DNA from: Muribaculaceae bacterium
GTDB lineage: Bacteria; Bacteroidota; Bacteroidia; Bacteroidales; Muribaculaceae
DNA length: 64,000 bases
Direction: 5' to 3'
Assembly: GCA_017619355.1 (NCBI GenBank)
Contig: JAFZSO010000061.1
Coordinates: 1-64,000 of the forward strand
The translations under genes were made by a program, and so were the position numbers. Each line of letters starts with the position of its first letter. Positions within the stretch are counted from its first letter, which is position 1. The notes under the pieces were generated by a model. It worked only from the letters and a program-made list of their open reading frames with translations. It made no database searches and had not been told where the DNA came from. Below are positions 42,966 through 52,928 of this stretch, one piece after another.

Positions 42966-43888
42966 AATTTCTCGGCATCGAGGGCAGCACGGCACCCGGT
43001 ACCGGCAGCGCTGATGGCCTGACGATAACGTGGGTCGGCAACATCGCCGGCGGCAAACACCCCCTCCACGCTGGTGGCGGTAGTAGGTCCATGGGTGACA
43101 ATGTAGCCCGCCTCGTCGAGTTGCAGCTGGTCCTTGAGGAAATGGGTGTTAGGCTGATGGCCGATTGCCAGGAAGAAGCCGTCGATGGCAATGTCGAATT
43201 CCTGTTCCTCGGGGGTGCCCATGAACTTGACCAGATGAGCGCCCTCCACGCCGTTGTCGCCAAAGAGGCCGCGGGTGTTGGTGTTGAATAGGATTTCGAT
43301 GTTTTCTTTTTCCATCACACGCTTTTGCATTGCGGCCGAGGCACGCAGATAGGGCTTGCGCACAATCATATAGACCTTCGAGGCCAAGTTGCTCAGGTAG
43401 TCGGCCTCCTCACAGGCAGTGTCGCCACCGCCCACCACGGCCACCACCTTCTTGCGGTAGAAGAAGCCGTCGCAGGTGGCGCAAGCCGAGACGCCCATGC
43501 CAGCATATTTTTTCTCGTCGGCGAGGCCCAGATACTTGGCCGAGGCACCAGTTGCCACAATGAGGGTGTCGGCTTCCAGATGCTTCTCTCCATCGACAGT
43601 GACGCGGAAAGGCCGCTGCGAGAGGTCAACGTCGGTCACCACGCCTGTGCGCAGGTCGGCACCCACATTCACCGCCTGCTGGCGCATGAGGTCCATGAGG
43701 TTGAAACCATCAACACCATCGGGGAAACCCGGGAAGTTCTCGATGGCAGTGGTCTGTGTGAGTTGTCCGCCTGGGAGCGGCCCGCTGTAGAGCACGCTTT
43801 TCACGTTAGCACGAGCCAAATAGATGGCAGCGGTGTATCCGGCAGGACCGGAGCCAATGATGAGGCATTTGATTTTTTCGATTTCCAT
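42944..43888 (-). CDS. trxB: Thioredoxin-disulfide reductase
   Basis: This flavoenzyme of about 314 residues reduces thioredoxin with NADPH in the cytoplasm. It has the FAD site CLIIGSGPAGYTAAIYLARA, the GGQLTQTTAIENFPGFP segment, the redox pair Cys137 and Cys140 in SACATCDG, the NADPH site VVAVVGGGDTACEEA and GVFAAGDVADPRYRQAISAA. The open frame runs upstream to 44017 through repeat sequence, but MEIEKIK at 43888 matches the family start. The last residues, FSLGS and the TGA stop, are supplied by a copy of the neighbouring repeat, so the native C-terminus may have been altered. It is the last gene of the ftsK-lolA-trxB group. Confidence 0.95.
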   Translation of the reverse strand: MEIEKIKCLIIGSGPAGYTAAIYLARANVKSVLYSGPLPGGQLTQTTAIENFPGFPDGVDGFNLMDLMRQQAVNVGADLRTGVVTDVDLSQRPFRVTVDGEKHLEADTLIVATGASAKYLGLADEKKYAGMGVSACATCDGFFYRKKVVAVVGGGDTACEEADYLSNLASKVYMIVRKPYLRASAAMQKRVMEKENIEILFNTNTRGLFGDNGVEGAHLVKFMGTPEEQEFDIAIDGFFLAIGHQPNTHFLKDQLQLDEAGYIVTHGPTTATSVEGVFAAGDVADPRYRQAISAAGTGCRAALDAEKFLFSLGS

Positions 43889-43915
43889 ATAGTAGTTTCT
43901 TAAAAGATTCTTGCT

Positions 43916-43949
43916 CTCGGAGTTCTCAGAGAGCTCGGAGAACTCGGAG
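43916..43949. repeat. GAACTC/CTCGGAG short repeat between trxB and the lolA-like gene
   Basis: The 73-base gap holds CTCGGAGTTCTC, then GAGCTCGGAGAACTCGGAG, which form an imperfect inverted repeat. The same words make up the tandem repeat at 25853-25888. Confidence 0.6.
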
Positions 43950-43961
43950 TAATAAAAACAG

Positions 43962-44546
43962 TTAGCGAAGGTCAACGACCTCAGTGCCGGCGGGCACAAG
44001 CTTCTTGTCGAATACAAAGGTGGAGGCAGGATAGTTCTGCTTGGTCTTGTAATTGGTGAGTTTGAGGTTGTAGGTACCGTTGTTGGTCACATAGTCGGCC
44101 GCAGTGAGCACATAGGCCTTGGAGATATAGAGCGTGATTGATTTCACGTTGCTTTTCTTCTTGGGAGTGAGCTTGATAGCATACCCCGTGGCCGCCTTGA
44201 GCGAAGTCATGCTGAAGGCGTCCTTGAGCGATTTGGCGGCAGCCAGCGGGTTGGTCATCTGCAATTCCTGAGCGGTGGGGTCAACGATGTTCACCTCGCC
44301 CGTCTGGTCAGAGTAGGTCCACTGCGTCTTGCCGTTGAACCACGACTTGATGTCGTTGGCCAGAATGCGGAATTTGGCTCCCTGCATCACAATGGTGCCC
44401 TTGGAGCCATTCATCGAGTAGTTGGCGCTGATGGTACCGCCTGCCTTGAAGGCTGCCACCATCTTGTCGAAGACGGCAGTGGCGTTCTGTGCCTGGGCCG
44501 AACAGGCCACAAGCACGAATATGAGTGAAAGAAGTTTCTTTGCCAT
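43962..44546 (-). CDS. LolA-like outer-membrane lipoprotein carrier family protein
   Basis: This 194-residue protein has a signal peptide (MAKKLLSLIFVLVACSAQA) and the LolA fold pattern: SANYSMNGSKGTIVMQGAKF, then KSWFNGKTQWTYSDQTGEVN and a C-terminal beta-rich segment. LolA carries lipoproteins across the periplasm to the outer membrane. It follows ftsK by 45 bases, an arrangement I recall from other Bacteroidetes. Since the family also includes proteins of other function, the exact role is probable rather than certain. Confidence 0.82.
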   Translation of the reverse strand: MAKKLLSLIFVLVACSAQAQNATAVFDKMVAAFKAGGTISANYSMNGSKGTIVMQGAKFRILANDIKSWFNGKTQWTYSDQTGEVNIVDPTAQELQMTNPLAAAKSLKDAFSMTSLKAATGYAIKLTPKKKSNVKSITLYISKAYVLTAADYVTNNGTYNLKLTNYKTKQNYPASTFVFDKKLVPAGTEVVDLR

Positions 44547-44591
44547 AATAATAATTTTTACACCCTATTAGACTGCTAAAACAGGGAAAAG

Positions 44592-47060
44592 TTACATGAA
44601 GAGCTGGTCAATGTCCATGGGAGTGAGCAGCACCCTGCGGGGCTTGCCACCCTGCGAGGGCCCTACGATGCCGGCAGCCTCCATCTGGTCCATGATGCGG
44701 CCGGCACGGTTGTAACCAATCTGGTAACGGCGTTGCAGCGATGAAGTGGAAGCGGTATCTCCGCTCTGCACAATCCACTTGGCGGCCTCCTCAAAGAGCG
44801 GGTCGCGGTCGTTGAGGTTGCCGCCCTCGCCCGAGAAGTCGCCTCCCATCCCGCTGTCATCGTTGGGCACGACATATTCAGGCAGTTCATAACAGAACTC
44901 GTGATTAACATTGATATCGTTGTCTTCCTGTTTCTTGATAAAGTCGCAAATCTTGACCACTTCAGGCGTATCAACAAAGGGGCACTGCAGGCGCGTAACA
45001 TCGCCGTCGACCATATACAGCATGTCGCCACGGCCAATAAGGCGCTGGGCACCTGAGCGATCAATGATGACGCGGCTGTCCTGCATCTGAGCCACCGCAA
45101 AGGCAATGCGGCCCGGCACATTGCTCTTGATGAGGCTCGTGATGACTTGCGACGAGGGACGCTGGGTGGCGATGATGATGTGGATACCCGCCGCACGGCC
45201 TTTCTGCGCCAAGCGAACAATGGGGGTCTCCACCTCCTTGCCGGCAGTCATGATCATATCGCTGAACTCGTCGATGACACACACGATATAAGGCATATAC
45301 TGATATTTCTTGTTGCCGTCCTCATCTAACTCGTGACGCAACTGCTCACGCCAACGCTTGTTGTAATCGGTCACCTTGCGCTCTTTTAGGCCCTCAAATA
45401 CCTTGTAACGGTTCTCCATTTCCTGCACCAGGCAATTGAGCGTGTGTACCACGCGGCTAGTGTCGGTAACAATGGCACGGTCCTCGCCGGGAGCCTTGGC
45501 AAAAAAGTATTTCTCTAAGTCAGAGAACACACTGAATTCCACGCGTTTGGGGTCGATAAGGATGAACTTGAGTTCTGAAGGACCTTTCTTGTAGAGCAGT
45601 GAGGTGATAATGGTATTGAGTCCCACCGACTTGCCCTTGCCGGTAGCACCCGCCACAAGCAGGTGGGGCACCTTGGCAAGATCGGTGACGAACACCTCGT
45701 TGCTCACCGTGCAGCCCAGCACCATGGGCAACTCGTAATGAGAGTTCTGATATGCCTCCGATTCCAGCACCCGGCGCATGGGCACCACTTGCGGGTCACG
45801 GTTAGGAATCTCAATGCCAATGGTACCACGACCCGGCATGGGCGCAATAATGCGAATACCAATGGCTGACAGGCTCAAGGCAATATCATCTTCCAATCCA
45901 CGAATCTTGGAGATGCGCACGCCATCGGCTGGAATAATCTCAAACAGGGTCACCGTGGGACCTACATGAACATCAATTTTCTTGATTTGTATGCCATAGT
46001 TGTTGAGTGTCTCTGTAATGCGCTGCTTGTTAGTCTCTTGCTCCTCGACATCGACACTATTCTTATTCATCTTGATATCCTCTAACAGACTGAGGGGAGG
46101 GAAACGGTAGTGAATGTACTCGCCCGTCGGGTCTTTGGGATTAGTGATGTTCTTGGCGGCATCAATGTCGTTCATCACAGCAGCCTCAGTGGTGGCAGCG
46201 GCGGCAACAGGTCTCTTTTTGATGACAGGTTTTCTGTCGACTTTAGGCTTGTCGGCAGGCAGAGGTTCTTCCTTCTTGACTACAGCAGGACGGGCATTGC
46301 GCTCGTCGCCAAGGAAATCAGACTGCTGGTTGGCATTGTCGCCCATGTCGTTCTCCACCTTTTCACCCGAGAAGGTGCGAGTGGGAATCTTGCTTTTCAC
46401 GTTTTCATAAATGGCGCGAAGCGACTTGTAGCAGACGAGCACCCAGAGCAGGGCCACCACCACATTAACAGCAATCATGCCATAGACCCCCATCAGCCCA
46501 AGCAAATTCTGATTGGCATAGTAGCCGAAATTGCCGCCAAGCCTGTAGAAAGTGGGACTCCAGTTATAGGTACAGGCCCCTATCACAAGCGAGAAGGCGA
46601 AGAGGCTGAACAGGCACACGAGCGAATAGGTGTAGAAATAGACCTTACGGTCCTTTTTGAGCAGGCGAATGCCAATGGTGACCGCCCAGAGCACAATGAT
46701 GAAGGCGGCAAACCCGAAGCCATCGGCAATGAAGAATTGCGACACCTTGGCACCGAGTGCACCCACGGCATTGTGGATTTGCTCAGGATTGCGCGCATTC
46801 TCCATGGCGCTATAGTAGAGTTCGCGGTTCTGATCCTGCGCACCTGCGCCGAAGATGAATGAGAGGAAAGCAATGAGCAGATAGATGCCAAAGAGCAGGA
46901 AAATGATGCCCAGGGCAAAGCGTGTGCGGCCGTTGGTGAAGAAATTCACAAAGCGTTGCCACGCCGATTCATTTTCTTTTTTTGCTGCTTCCTCGCGTTT
47001 GTAGTTTTCACTCTCTTTTACACTCGAAATATCTGGGTTAAATATCACATCTTTGTTCAC
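44592..47060 (-). CDS. ftsK: DNA translocase FtsK/SpoIIIE
   Basis: This 822-residue hexameric ATPase moves chromosomal DNA and links segregation to septation. Four membrane helices lie in about residues 48-210, followed by a charged linker. The alpha/beta motor has Walker A GATGKGKS (471-478), Walker B YIVCVIDEFSD and VRLAQKGRAAGIHIIIATQR. The C-terminal winged-helix gamma domain (STSSLQRRYQIGYNRAGRIM) recognises KOPS-like sequences. The start is GTG at 47060, supported by an AAGGAG 7 bases upstream. It heads the ftsK-lolA-trxB group. Confidence 0.96.
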   Translation of the reverse strand: MNKDVIFNPDISSVKESENYKREEAAKKENESAWQRFVNFFTNGRTRFALGIIFLLFGIYLLIAFLSFIFGAGAQDQNRELYYSAMENARNPEQIHNAVGALGAKVSQFFIADGFGFAAFIIVLWAVTIGIRLLKKDRKVYFYTYSLVCLFSLFAFSLVIGACTYNWSPTFYRLGGNFGYYANQNLLGLMGVYGMIAVNVVVALLWVLVCYKSLRAIYENVKSKIPTRTFSGEKVENDMGDNANQQSDFLGDERNARPAVVKKEEPLPADKPKVDRKPVIKKRPVAAAATTEAAVMNDIDAAKNITNPKDPTGEYIHYRFPPLSLLEDIKMNKNSVDVEEQETNKQRITETLNNYGIQIKKIDVHVGPTVTLFEIIPADGVRISKIRGLEDDIALSLSAIGIRIIAPMPGRGTIGIEIPNRDPQVVPMRRVLESEAYQNSHYELPMVLGCTVSNEVFVTDLAKVPHLLVAGATGKGKSVGLNTIITSLLYKKGPSELKFILIDPKRVEFSVFSDLEKYFFAKAPGEDRAIVTDTSRVVHTLNCLVQEMENRYKVFEGLKERKVTDYNKRWREQLRHELDEDGNKKYQYMPYIVCVIDEFSDMIMTAGKEVETPIVRLAQKGRAAGIHIIIATQRPSSQVITSLIKSNVPGRIAFAVAQMQDSRVIIDRSGAQRLIGRGDMLYMVDGDVTRLQCPFVDTPEVVKICDFIKKQEDNDINVNHEFCYELPEYVVPNDDSGMGGDFSGEGGNLNDRDPLFEEAAKWIVQSGDTASTSSLQRRYQIGYNRAGRIMDQMEAAGIVGPSQGGKPRRVLLTPMDIDQLFM

Positions 47061-47067
47061 TTGAATT

Positions 47068-47073
47068 CTCCTT
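47068..47073 (-). promoter_or_regulatory. Shine-Dalgarno site that supports the GTG start of ftsK
   Basis: AAGGAG on the minus strand lies 7 bases before the GTG at 47060. No ATG with better context is found nearby in frame. Confidence 0.6.
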
Positions 47074-47099
47074 TAAGGGTTAAAATACGTTTTAGCCCA

Positions 47100-47129
47100 T
47101 AAAGTTAGTGAATAAAATTAAGATACAAA
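47100..47129 (-). promoter_or_regulatory. Probable promoter of ftsK
   Basis: TTTG at 47126-47129 and TAACTTTA at 47100-47107 on the minus strand are 18 bases apart. The -7 element differs from the consensus in the last base. Confidence 0.45.
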
Positions 47130-47149
47130 TAAAACGAGGGAGAATTTTA

Positions 47150-48628
47150 TTAATCTTTAACCCAGAAACTCCGTGAGAACACCACAAGCACTGTGAAGAG
47201 TTCCAGACGGCCTATGAGCATCTCGAGCGAGAGAATCCACTTGGCGGCATCGGGCAGCAACGCCCACGAGCCTTCAGGACCAGTCATGCCGTAACCCATA
47301 CCCACATTGCTGATGACTGACATCGACGAGAAGAGGGAGTCGAACAGGGGTATGTCGAAGGCGGTGAGGATAATAGCCACAACGAAAATAATGATCATAT
47401 AGATAGAAAGGAAGGCGGTGACCTTGTTGATGCGTGCCTGCGGCATGGCCTTGCCATCGACCCACACGGCGGTCACGGAGTTGGGATGCAACACCTTGTA
47501 GATTTCGTTCTTGCAATTCTTGACGAGCACCACAAAGCGGTCGAGTTTGGCACCGCCCGAGGTAGAGCCCGCCATACCACCAAAGAACATGAGCACCATG
47601 AGCAATATGGAAATGAACTCGCCCGTAGCCTCATAACTGGCCGTGGAATAACCCGTTGAAGTAATGGCTGAAATTGTGTCAAAGACGGCAAACAGGGTCG
47701 GTTCTGACAGGTTATTGAAAGAACCCTGATAGATCACCCTGAGCAATATCATCGAGGCACAAATGATGATAATGACTACATACCACTTGAAAATGCTCGA
47801 TTTCCACAGCCGCTTGAACTTGCCCCTAATGGTGAAATAGAGTAGCGAAAAATTGACACCACCCAGAAACATGAAAAGCATCACCACATAGGCAATATAG
47901 AAAGAGTGATAATGAATGAGACCGTTATTCTTGGTCGAGAAACCACCTGTTGAGATAGTTGAGAGAGCATGACAGGTGGCATCGAAGCCGCCCATGGCGG
48001 GATAGAGCAGCAGGCCCAGCAGGATTGTGAGCGCTAAATAAATAGACCACAGGCTAATGGCCGTCTGGTTGACTCGGGGCCGCATTCGCTCGTGCGTGAT
48101 GCCAGTAACCTCGGCATTAAACAGCGCAATGCCACCCTTAGAGTTGAGCATAGGCATAACCGCCAGCGTGAACAGGATGATTCCCAAACCTCCAATCCAC
48201 TGCATGAGCGAACGCCACAGCAAGATGCCATGAGGCACTTTATCAAGGTCGGGGATGACCGAACTGCCCGTGGTGGTGAAACCCGCCATGGTTTCGAAGA
48301 AGGCATCGGTGACTGTGTTGAGTGCTCCTGTGGCAAGGAAGGGTATCATGCCGAAGATAGAGAAGAAAATCCACACCAGCGAGGTGAGCAACAACCCCTC
48401 ACGCTTGCGCATGGAGCGCGATGCAGGTTTGATGCCATAAGCCATGGCGACACCCGCAACAAGGGTGACAAGCAGCGTGATCAGGAAGACGATAGCCTCA
48501 TGATTCTCACCATAATACCATGACACGCCCATGGGCAACAGCATGAACAGCGACTCAATCATGAGCAGCCATCCCACTAACCTCAGGACGATGGGGAAAT
48601 TGATATTTTGTGAGAGCGTAGATGACAT
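47150..48628 (-). CDS. trkH: Trk potassium uptake system, membrane subunit
   Basis: This 492-residue inner-membrane protein forms the K+ pore of the Trk system. Four pore-loop regions with glycine filters are visible: AGFTTTGSSV, TISTGGFSTK, ITSTGYSTAS and ISNVGMGYGM. About ten hydrophobic helices surround them. It is gated by TrkA, whose gene lies directly upstream: the TGA of trkA shares a base with the ATG at 48628 (TGATG). A TTG three bases further upstream is a less likely start. Confidence 0.95.
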   Translation of the reverse strand: MSSTLSQNINFPIVLRLVGWLLMIESLFMLLPMGVSWYYGENHEAIVFLITLLVTLVAGVAMAYGIKPASRSMRKREGLLLTSLVWIFFSIFGMIPFLATGALNTVTDAFFETMAGFTTTGSSVIPDLDKVPHGILLWRSLMQWIGGLGIILFTLAVMPMLNSKGGIALFNAEVTGITHERMRPRVNQTAISLWSIYLALTILLGLLLYPAMGGFDATCHALSTISTGGFSTKNNGLIHYHSFYIAYVVMLFMFLGGVNFSLLYFTIRGKFKRLWKSSIFKWYVVIIIICASMILLRVIYQGSFNNLSEPTLFAVFDTISAITSTGYSTASYEATGEFISILLMVLMFFGGMAGSTSGGAKLDRFVVLVKNCKNEIYKVLHPNSVTAVWVDGKAMPQARINKVTAFLSIYMIIIFVVAIILTAFDIPLFDSLFSSMSVISNVGMGYGMTGPEGSWALLPDAAKWILSLEMLIGRLELFTVLVVFSRSFWVKD

Positions 48629-49959
48629 CAACTGAAAGCTTTTTCGATTTTATGAATGGAACCTGCCAGGCAGAAGACCACCACATGGTCGCCAGCCTGG
48701 AGGCGAGTGTTACCACGGACGAGCTGCCCCACCCCGTCGCGCACAAGTCCGGCAATGGTCATGCTGTGAGGCAGGTGCAGATCCTTAATGTCAGAACGCG
48801 TCACCTTCGACTTTTCCTTGATGATGAGCTCGGCCACCTCGGCATCGTGCAGTGCCAGACACTTGGCATTGTCGAGGTCGCTGTCGAGCATAATCTGGAC
48901 AATGCGGCTCGACGCCAGCAGTTTTTTGTTGATGATGGAGCCAATGTTGAGCGATTCGGCCTCGTTCACATACTGCAGGTTCTCGACCTGCGCCACCGTC
49001 TTGCGCACACCATGTTCCTTCGCCATGGTGCAACCCAGAATGTTAGCCTCGCTACTGGGAGTGAGGGCAATGAACACGTCATAGTCACTCAAGCCCTCTT
49101 CTTCGAGCAGATCGACATCGCGCGGATCACCGTGCACAATGTTGCAGTGCGCCAGACGCTCGGCGAGTTCGTTGCAGCGTTCCAGGTCTTCTTCAATGAT
49201 TTTCACATGATATCGGTCACCCACCTGCATCACCAGTTGCTCGGCTATTTCACTGCCTCCCATCACCAGCAGCCGCTCGGCATTGAAAGAGACTTTGCCA
49301 CAGGCCGCTATCACATCGTCGACACGATTATGGGTTGTAACGATATAGGCAATGTCGTTCTCGAGCAAGCGGTCGTCGCCACCCGGGATGATAGTCTCGC
49401 GGTTGCGGCGGATGGCTGAAACATGCAGATATTGCGAAAAAGCACTTAATTCCTTGAGTCTCTTGCCAATAATAGGTGCATTGGAACGCAATTTCACACC
49501 CACCAGGATGAGCTCGCCATTGAGCAGCTCAAACCAGTTGCGCACCCAGGGTCGTTTAATGGCAGCAGAAATCTCGCCGGCGGCCAGGAACTCGGGATAG
49601 ATGAGCTCGTTGATGCCCAACTGGGCAAAATAGGCCATGTGCTTGCGGGCCAGATACTCGGAGTTGTCGATGCGCGCCACCGTCTTCTTCGCGCCCATGC
49701 TCTTGGCCATCTGGCAAGCCTGCAGATTGCGCGCCTCGTAGGGCGTAACGGCGATGAAAATGTCGGCATTTCCCACTTGCACGTCTTTCAAGGCGGCAAA
49801 CGAAGTGGCATTGCCATGATAAGTGAGCAGATTGTAGTTCTCGAGCGCGACGAGCTTTCGCTCCTCGGTATCCATGATAACGATGTCCTGCTCCTCGTTG
49901 CTGAGCATCTTGGCCAGATGTGTGCCCACTTCACCGGCACCGGCAATCACGATTTTCAT
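48628..49959 (-). CDS. trkA: Trk potassium uptake system, NAD-binding regulatory subunit
   Basis: This 443-residue cytoplasmic protein has two RCK units. The first starts with IVIAGAGEVGTHLAKML and the second, near residue 230, with LLVMGGSEIAEQLVMQV, each followed by a TrkA-C domain. It binds nucleotides (NAD/NADH, ATP) and controls the TrkH channel. It lies 16 bases after dxs and overlaps trkH by one base, so the Trk genes are co-translated. Confidence 0.95.
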   Translation of the reverse strand: MKIVIAGAGEVGTHLAKMLSNEEQDIVIMDTEERKLVALENYNLLTYHGNATSFAALKDVQVGNADIFIAVTPYEARNLQACQMAKSMGAKKTVARIDNSEYLARKHMAYFAQLGINELIYPEFLAAGEISAAIKRPWVRNWFELLNGELILVGVKLRSNAPIIGKRLKELSAFSQYLHVSAIRRNRETIIPGGDDRLLENDIAYIVTTHNRVDDVIAACGKVSFNAERLLVMGGSEIAEQLVMQVGDRYHVKIIEEDLERCNELAERLAHCNIVHGDPRDVDLLEEEGLSDYDVFIALTPSSEANILGCTMAKEHGVRKTVAQVENLQYVNEAESLNIGSIINKKLLASSRIVQIMLDSDLDNAKCLALHDAEVAELIIKEKSKVTRSDIKDLHLPHSMTIAGLVRDGVGQLVRGNTRLQAGDHVVVFCLAGSIHKIEKAFS

Positions 49960-49975
49960 AACGCTACTATGCTAA

Positions 49976-51898
49976 TTATAAATTCTTTAGAATCAATTCA
50001 ACAGCATTGGCAAGCGACTCGGCATCGATGCCACATTGGTGATAGAGTTCAGGCACGGTTCCGTGCTCCACAAACAGGTCGTCGATGCCCTTGCGGGTGA
50101 GGGGGATGTGCGGGGCATGGTCGGCAAGCCACTCGGCCACGGCGCCTCCCAGACCACCCACGGTAGTGCCGTCTTCAACGGTAATCACCACCTTGTAGTT
50201 TTGGGCCACTTCCTGCAAAATGTCGCTGTCGATGGGCTTGAGGTAAATCATGTCGTAGTGACCCACATTGATGCCTTTCTCGCGCAACGCGGCCACTGCC
50301 TTCGTCACCTCGTTGCCGATGTGTCCTATTGAGAGGAACGCCACCTTGTCGCCGTCGGCGAGCTTACGCCCCTTGCCCACAGGCAGTTCGGCGAATTCAC
50401 ATTCCCAGTCGGGCAGCACTCCCCTGCCTCTCGGATAACGGATGGCGAACGGGCCGGCATTCTTGTCGAGCTGCGAGGTGTACATGAGTCGGCGCAGGTC
50501 GTGCTCGTTAATAGGCGCCGACACCACCATGCCAGGGATGCAGCGCAGGTAGGCAAGGTCGAACAGGCCATGATGCGTCACGCCGTCCTCGCCCACAATA
50601 CCGCCACGGTCGAGGCAGAAGGTGACCGGCAGGTGCTGGATGGCCACATCGTGAATGATATGGTCGTAGGCACGCTGCAGGAACGAACTGTAGATGCAGC
50701 AGAAGGGGTGACGCCCCTCCTTGGCGAGACCGCCCGAGAAGGTCACGGCATGGCCCTCGCTGATGCCCACGTCGAAGGTGCGCTCGGGGAAGGCTTCCTG
50801 CATGAGGTTCATCGAGGTGCCACCAGGCATGGCCGCGGTGATGCCCACGATTTTATCATTAGCCTTGGCAAGCTCCACCAGGGTCTTGCCGAACACATAC
50901 TGATACTTGGGCGGCTTGCCGTCGCTGCTGCCGGTGAGGCGCTCGCCCGTCTCCTCGTCGAAGGTACCCGGGGCGTGCCAGGTAGCGGGATCTTTCTCGG
51001 CTGGTTCATAACCTTTTCCCTTCACGGTGTGCAGGTGCACAATCTTGGGACCGGTCATGTCCTTGACATGCTGGAACACCTTCACAAGCTTCTTCACATC
51101 GTGGCCGTCGAAGGGACCGAAGTAACGGATATTCAGACCCTCGAAAATGTTCTGCTGACCCGTAATGAGCGACTTCATGGAGTTGTTGAATCGCATGATG
51201 AGGCCCTTGCGGTTATCGTTGATGATGTTGTGCTTCTTGCAGAACTGATATATCTTGTAGCGGCGGTTGTTGTAGCCGCGCGAGATGCTCAGGTTGGCGA
51301 GATAATTGCCCAGAGCGCCCACATTGGCGTCGATCGACATATCGTTGTCGTTGAGCACAATGAGCAGGTTGTTCTTGAGGATGGCGGCATTGTTCAGACC
51401 CTCGAAGGCGAGTCCACCACTGATGGAGGCATCGCCGATTACCGCCACCACCTTGCGGTCAGATTCATTGGCAAGGTCGGAACCAATGGCCATACCCAGC
51501 GCCGCCGAGATGGAGTTGCTGGCATGACCGGCCGTGAAGGTGTCGTATTCGCTCTCCTCGGGGTTAGGAAAACCGCTAATACCGCCCAGGGTGCGGTTGG
51601 TGGGGAACTGGTCGCGACGGCCCGTGAGAATCTTGTGGGCATAGGCCTGATGGCCCACATCCCACACCAGCCGGTCGTAAGGCGTGTTGAAAACATAGTG
51701 GAGCGCCACATTGATTTCTACTGCCCCCATGCTCGAGGCAAAGTGGCCCGGGTTGCGCGAAACCTCGTGAATGATGAAGCGCCTGAGTTCGTCGCACACT
51801 TGCGGCAACTGTTCCACATCCAGTTTCTTGAGGTCGGCCGGCGAGTCAATCTTGCTCAGCAGCGGGAAATTCTTTTGTATGTATTCGGTATCAGGCAT
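49976..51898 (-). CDS. dxs: 1-deoxy-D-xylulose-5-phosphate synthase
   Basis: This 640-residue thiamine diphosphate enzyme joins pyruvate and glyceraldehyde 3-phosphate in the first step of the non-mevalonate isoprenoid pathway. Visible signatures are [17 protein letters not shown], the ThDP site [25 protein letters not shown], the [16 protein letters not shown] segment and the C-terminal transketolase domain with [14 protein letters not shown]. The length is typical. It starts 5 bases after the small membrane protein gene and precedes trkA. Confidence 0.96.
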   Translation of the reverse strand: MPDTEYIQKNFPLLSKIDSPADLKKLDVEQLPQVCDELRRFIIHEVSRNPGHFASSMGAVEINVALHYVFNTPYDRLVWDVGHQAYAHKILTGRRDQFPTNRTLGGISGFPNPEESEYDTFTAGHASNSISAALGMAIGSDLANESDRKVVAVIGDASISGGLAFEGLNNAAILKNNLLIVLNDNDMSIDANVGALGNYLANLSISRGYNNRRYKIYQFCKKHNIINDNRKGLIMRFNNSMKSLITGQQNIFEGLNIRYFGPFDGHDVKKLVKVFQHVKDMTGPKIVHLHTVKGKGYEPAEKDPATWHAPGTFDEETGERLTGSSDGKPPKYQYVFGKTLVELAKANDKIVGITAAMPGGTSMNLMQEAFPERTFDVGISEGHAVTFSGGLAKEGRHPFCCIYSSFLQRAYDHIIHDVAIQHLPVTFCLDRGGIVGEDGVTHHGLFDLAYLRCIPGMVVSAPINEHDLRRLMYTSQLDKNAGPFAIRYPRGRGVLPDWECEFAELPVGKGRKLADGDKVAFLSIGHIGNEVTKAVAALREKGINVGHYDMIYLKPIDSDILQEVAQNYKVVITVEDGTTVGGLGGAVAEWLADHAPHIPLTRKGIDDLFVEHGTVPELYHQCGIDAESLANAVELILKNL

Positions 51899-51903
51899 TG
51901 CGG

Positions 51904-52083
51904 TTATGGGTCTTTTTTAATGTATTTCTTATACATGGGCACAAATATGATAATACCCGAAGCAATGATGGGAAAGAGGCCGACCAGGGTCACCCGCTGC
52001 ATGCGCGAGAGGAACAGGTAGCACAGAGCGAGCCACACAATACCCACCAGTCCGAATCTTATGATATTAGCTGTGCTCATCAT
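51904..52083 (-). CDS. Small two-helix membrane protein upstream of dxs
   Basis: This protein of about 59 residues has two hydrophobic helices ([16 protein letters not shown] and [18 protein letters not shown]) and a basic end (YKKYIKKDP). The family is not recognised. Its promoter-proximal position, 5 bases before dxs, and the promoter at 52107 make it a credible gene. Starts at 52083 and 52080 are both possible. Confidence 0.65.
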   Translation of the reverse strand: MMSTANIIRFGLVGIVWLALCYLFLSRMQRVTLVGLFPIIASGIIIFVPMYKKYIKKDP

Positions 52084-52106
52084 CAAAAAGCATTGTTACC
52101 AACTTG

Positions 52107-52138
52107 CAAAATTATAAAAAGAATTGAAATATCACCAA
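52107..52138 (-). promoter_or_regulatory. Promoter of the small membrane protein-dxs-trkAH operon
   Basis: TTGG at 52135-52138 and TAATTTTG at 52107-52114 on the minus strand are 20 bases apart, matching the Bacteroidetes consensus. Confidence 0.6.
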
Positions 52139-52198
52139 TTTTTGCACATCTTTTTATTGAGCCGAAAATGGAAATTACGGTGATTTTGTGTGCAATTT

Positions 52199-52229
52199 TT
52201 GGCAAAGCCAAAGCAAATCACTAACTTTG
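52199..52229 (+). promoter_or_regulatory. Promoter of the PASTA-rluD operon
   Basis: TTG at 52199-52201 and TAACTTTG at 52222-52229 are 20 bases apart. The transcript would start near 52236, supporting the ATG at 52254. Confidence 0.65.
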
Positions 52230-52253
52230 CCAAAAAATATAGCAATCATAAAA

Positions 52254-52916
52254 ATGGCAAAGTTTCAATTATTCGATAATTTCAAGGCCAAGCACCCTGT
52301 GCTGTTCCACAGCATTCTGGCCTTCATCGTGTTTCTGATGGGCATCTGCACCTGCCTGCTGCTCACCGACGTGTTTACCAATCACGGAGAACAGGTGAAA
52401 GTGCCCGACGTGAGTTTCCTGCCACTGCAGCAGGCCATCGACAAGCTCGAGGCAGCCGGCCTGGAATATGAGGTTGACTCCATTTATAACGAAGACTACA
52501 AGCCCGGCATCGTGATCGACCAGGTGCCTGTGGCCAACTCCATGATCAAGGCCATCAGGCCGGTGATGCTCACCATCAACATGGTGAACCCGCCCAAGGT
52601 GCAGCTGCCGCTGGAGTTGACCGACATGGCAGGCTCCGACGGTATTACCACACTCAAGTCATTAGGATTCAAGAATGTGACCACCGACACCGTACCATCA
52701 GACAAGGCCGGACTCATCATCTCTGTATCAGTGAACAACCACCAGGTGATGCCCGGCACCAAGGCTCCGCTTAATGCCCGCATCAAGCTCACCATTGGCG
52801 ACGGCAGCATGGACATCATGGAATATGACCCGCTGAGCGACATGGACCGCGACTCACTCATCCAGGACCAGATCAAGCGCGGCCTCATCCAGATTGAAGA
52901 CGACAGCGACGAATAA
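52254..52916 (+). CDS. PASTA domain-containing membrane protein
   Basis: This 220-residue protein has a short cytoplasmic start, one membrane helix (about residues 18-40) and two PASTA domains, VKVPDVSFLPLQQAIDKLEA and a second at about 113-180 ending in VMPGTKAPLNARIKLTIGDG. PASTA domains bind peptidoglycan fragments or serve as spacers in wall-related proteins. No kinase or transpeptidase domain is attached. The tail is acidic. It lies 12 bases before the pseudouridine synthase gene, an arrangement common in Bacteroidetes. Confidence 0.87.
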   Translation: MAKFQLFDNFKAKHPVLFHSILAFIVFLMGICTCLLLTDVFTNHGEQVKVPDVSFLPLQQAIDKLEAAGLEYEVDSIYNEDYKPGIVIDQVPVANSMIKAIRPVMLTINMVNPPKVQLPLELTDMAGSDGITTLKSLGFKNVTTDTVPSDKAGLIISVSVNNHQVMPGTKAPLNARIKLTIGDGSMDIMEYDPLSDMDRDSLIQDQIKRGLIQIEDDSDE

Positions 52917-52928
52917 TCACGCAATGTA

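Noticed and set aside
43889..44017. Upstream extension of trxB
   Set aside because: The extra 43 codons translate intergenic repeat sequence, and the ATG at 43888 begins the conserved protein.
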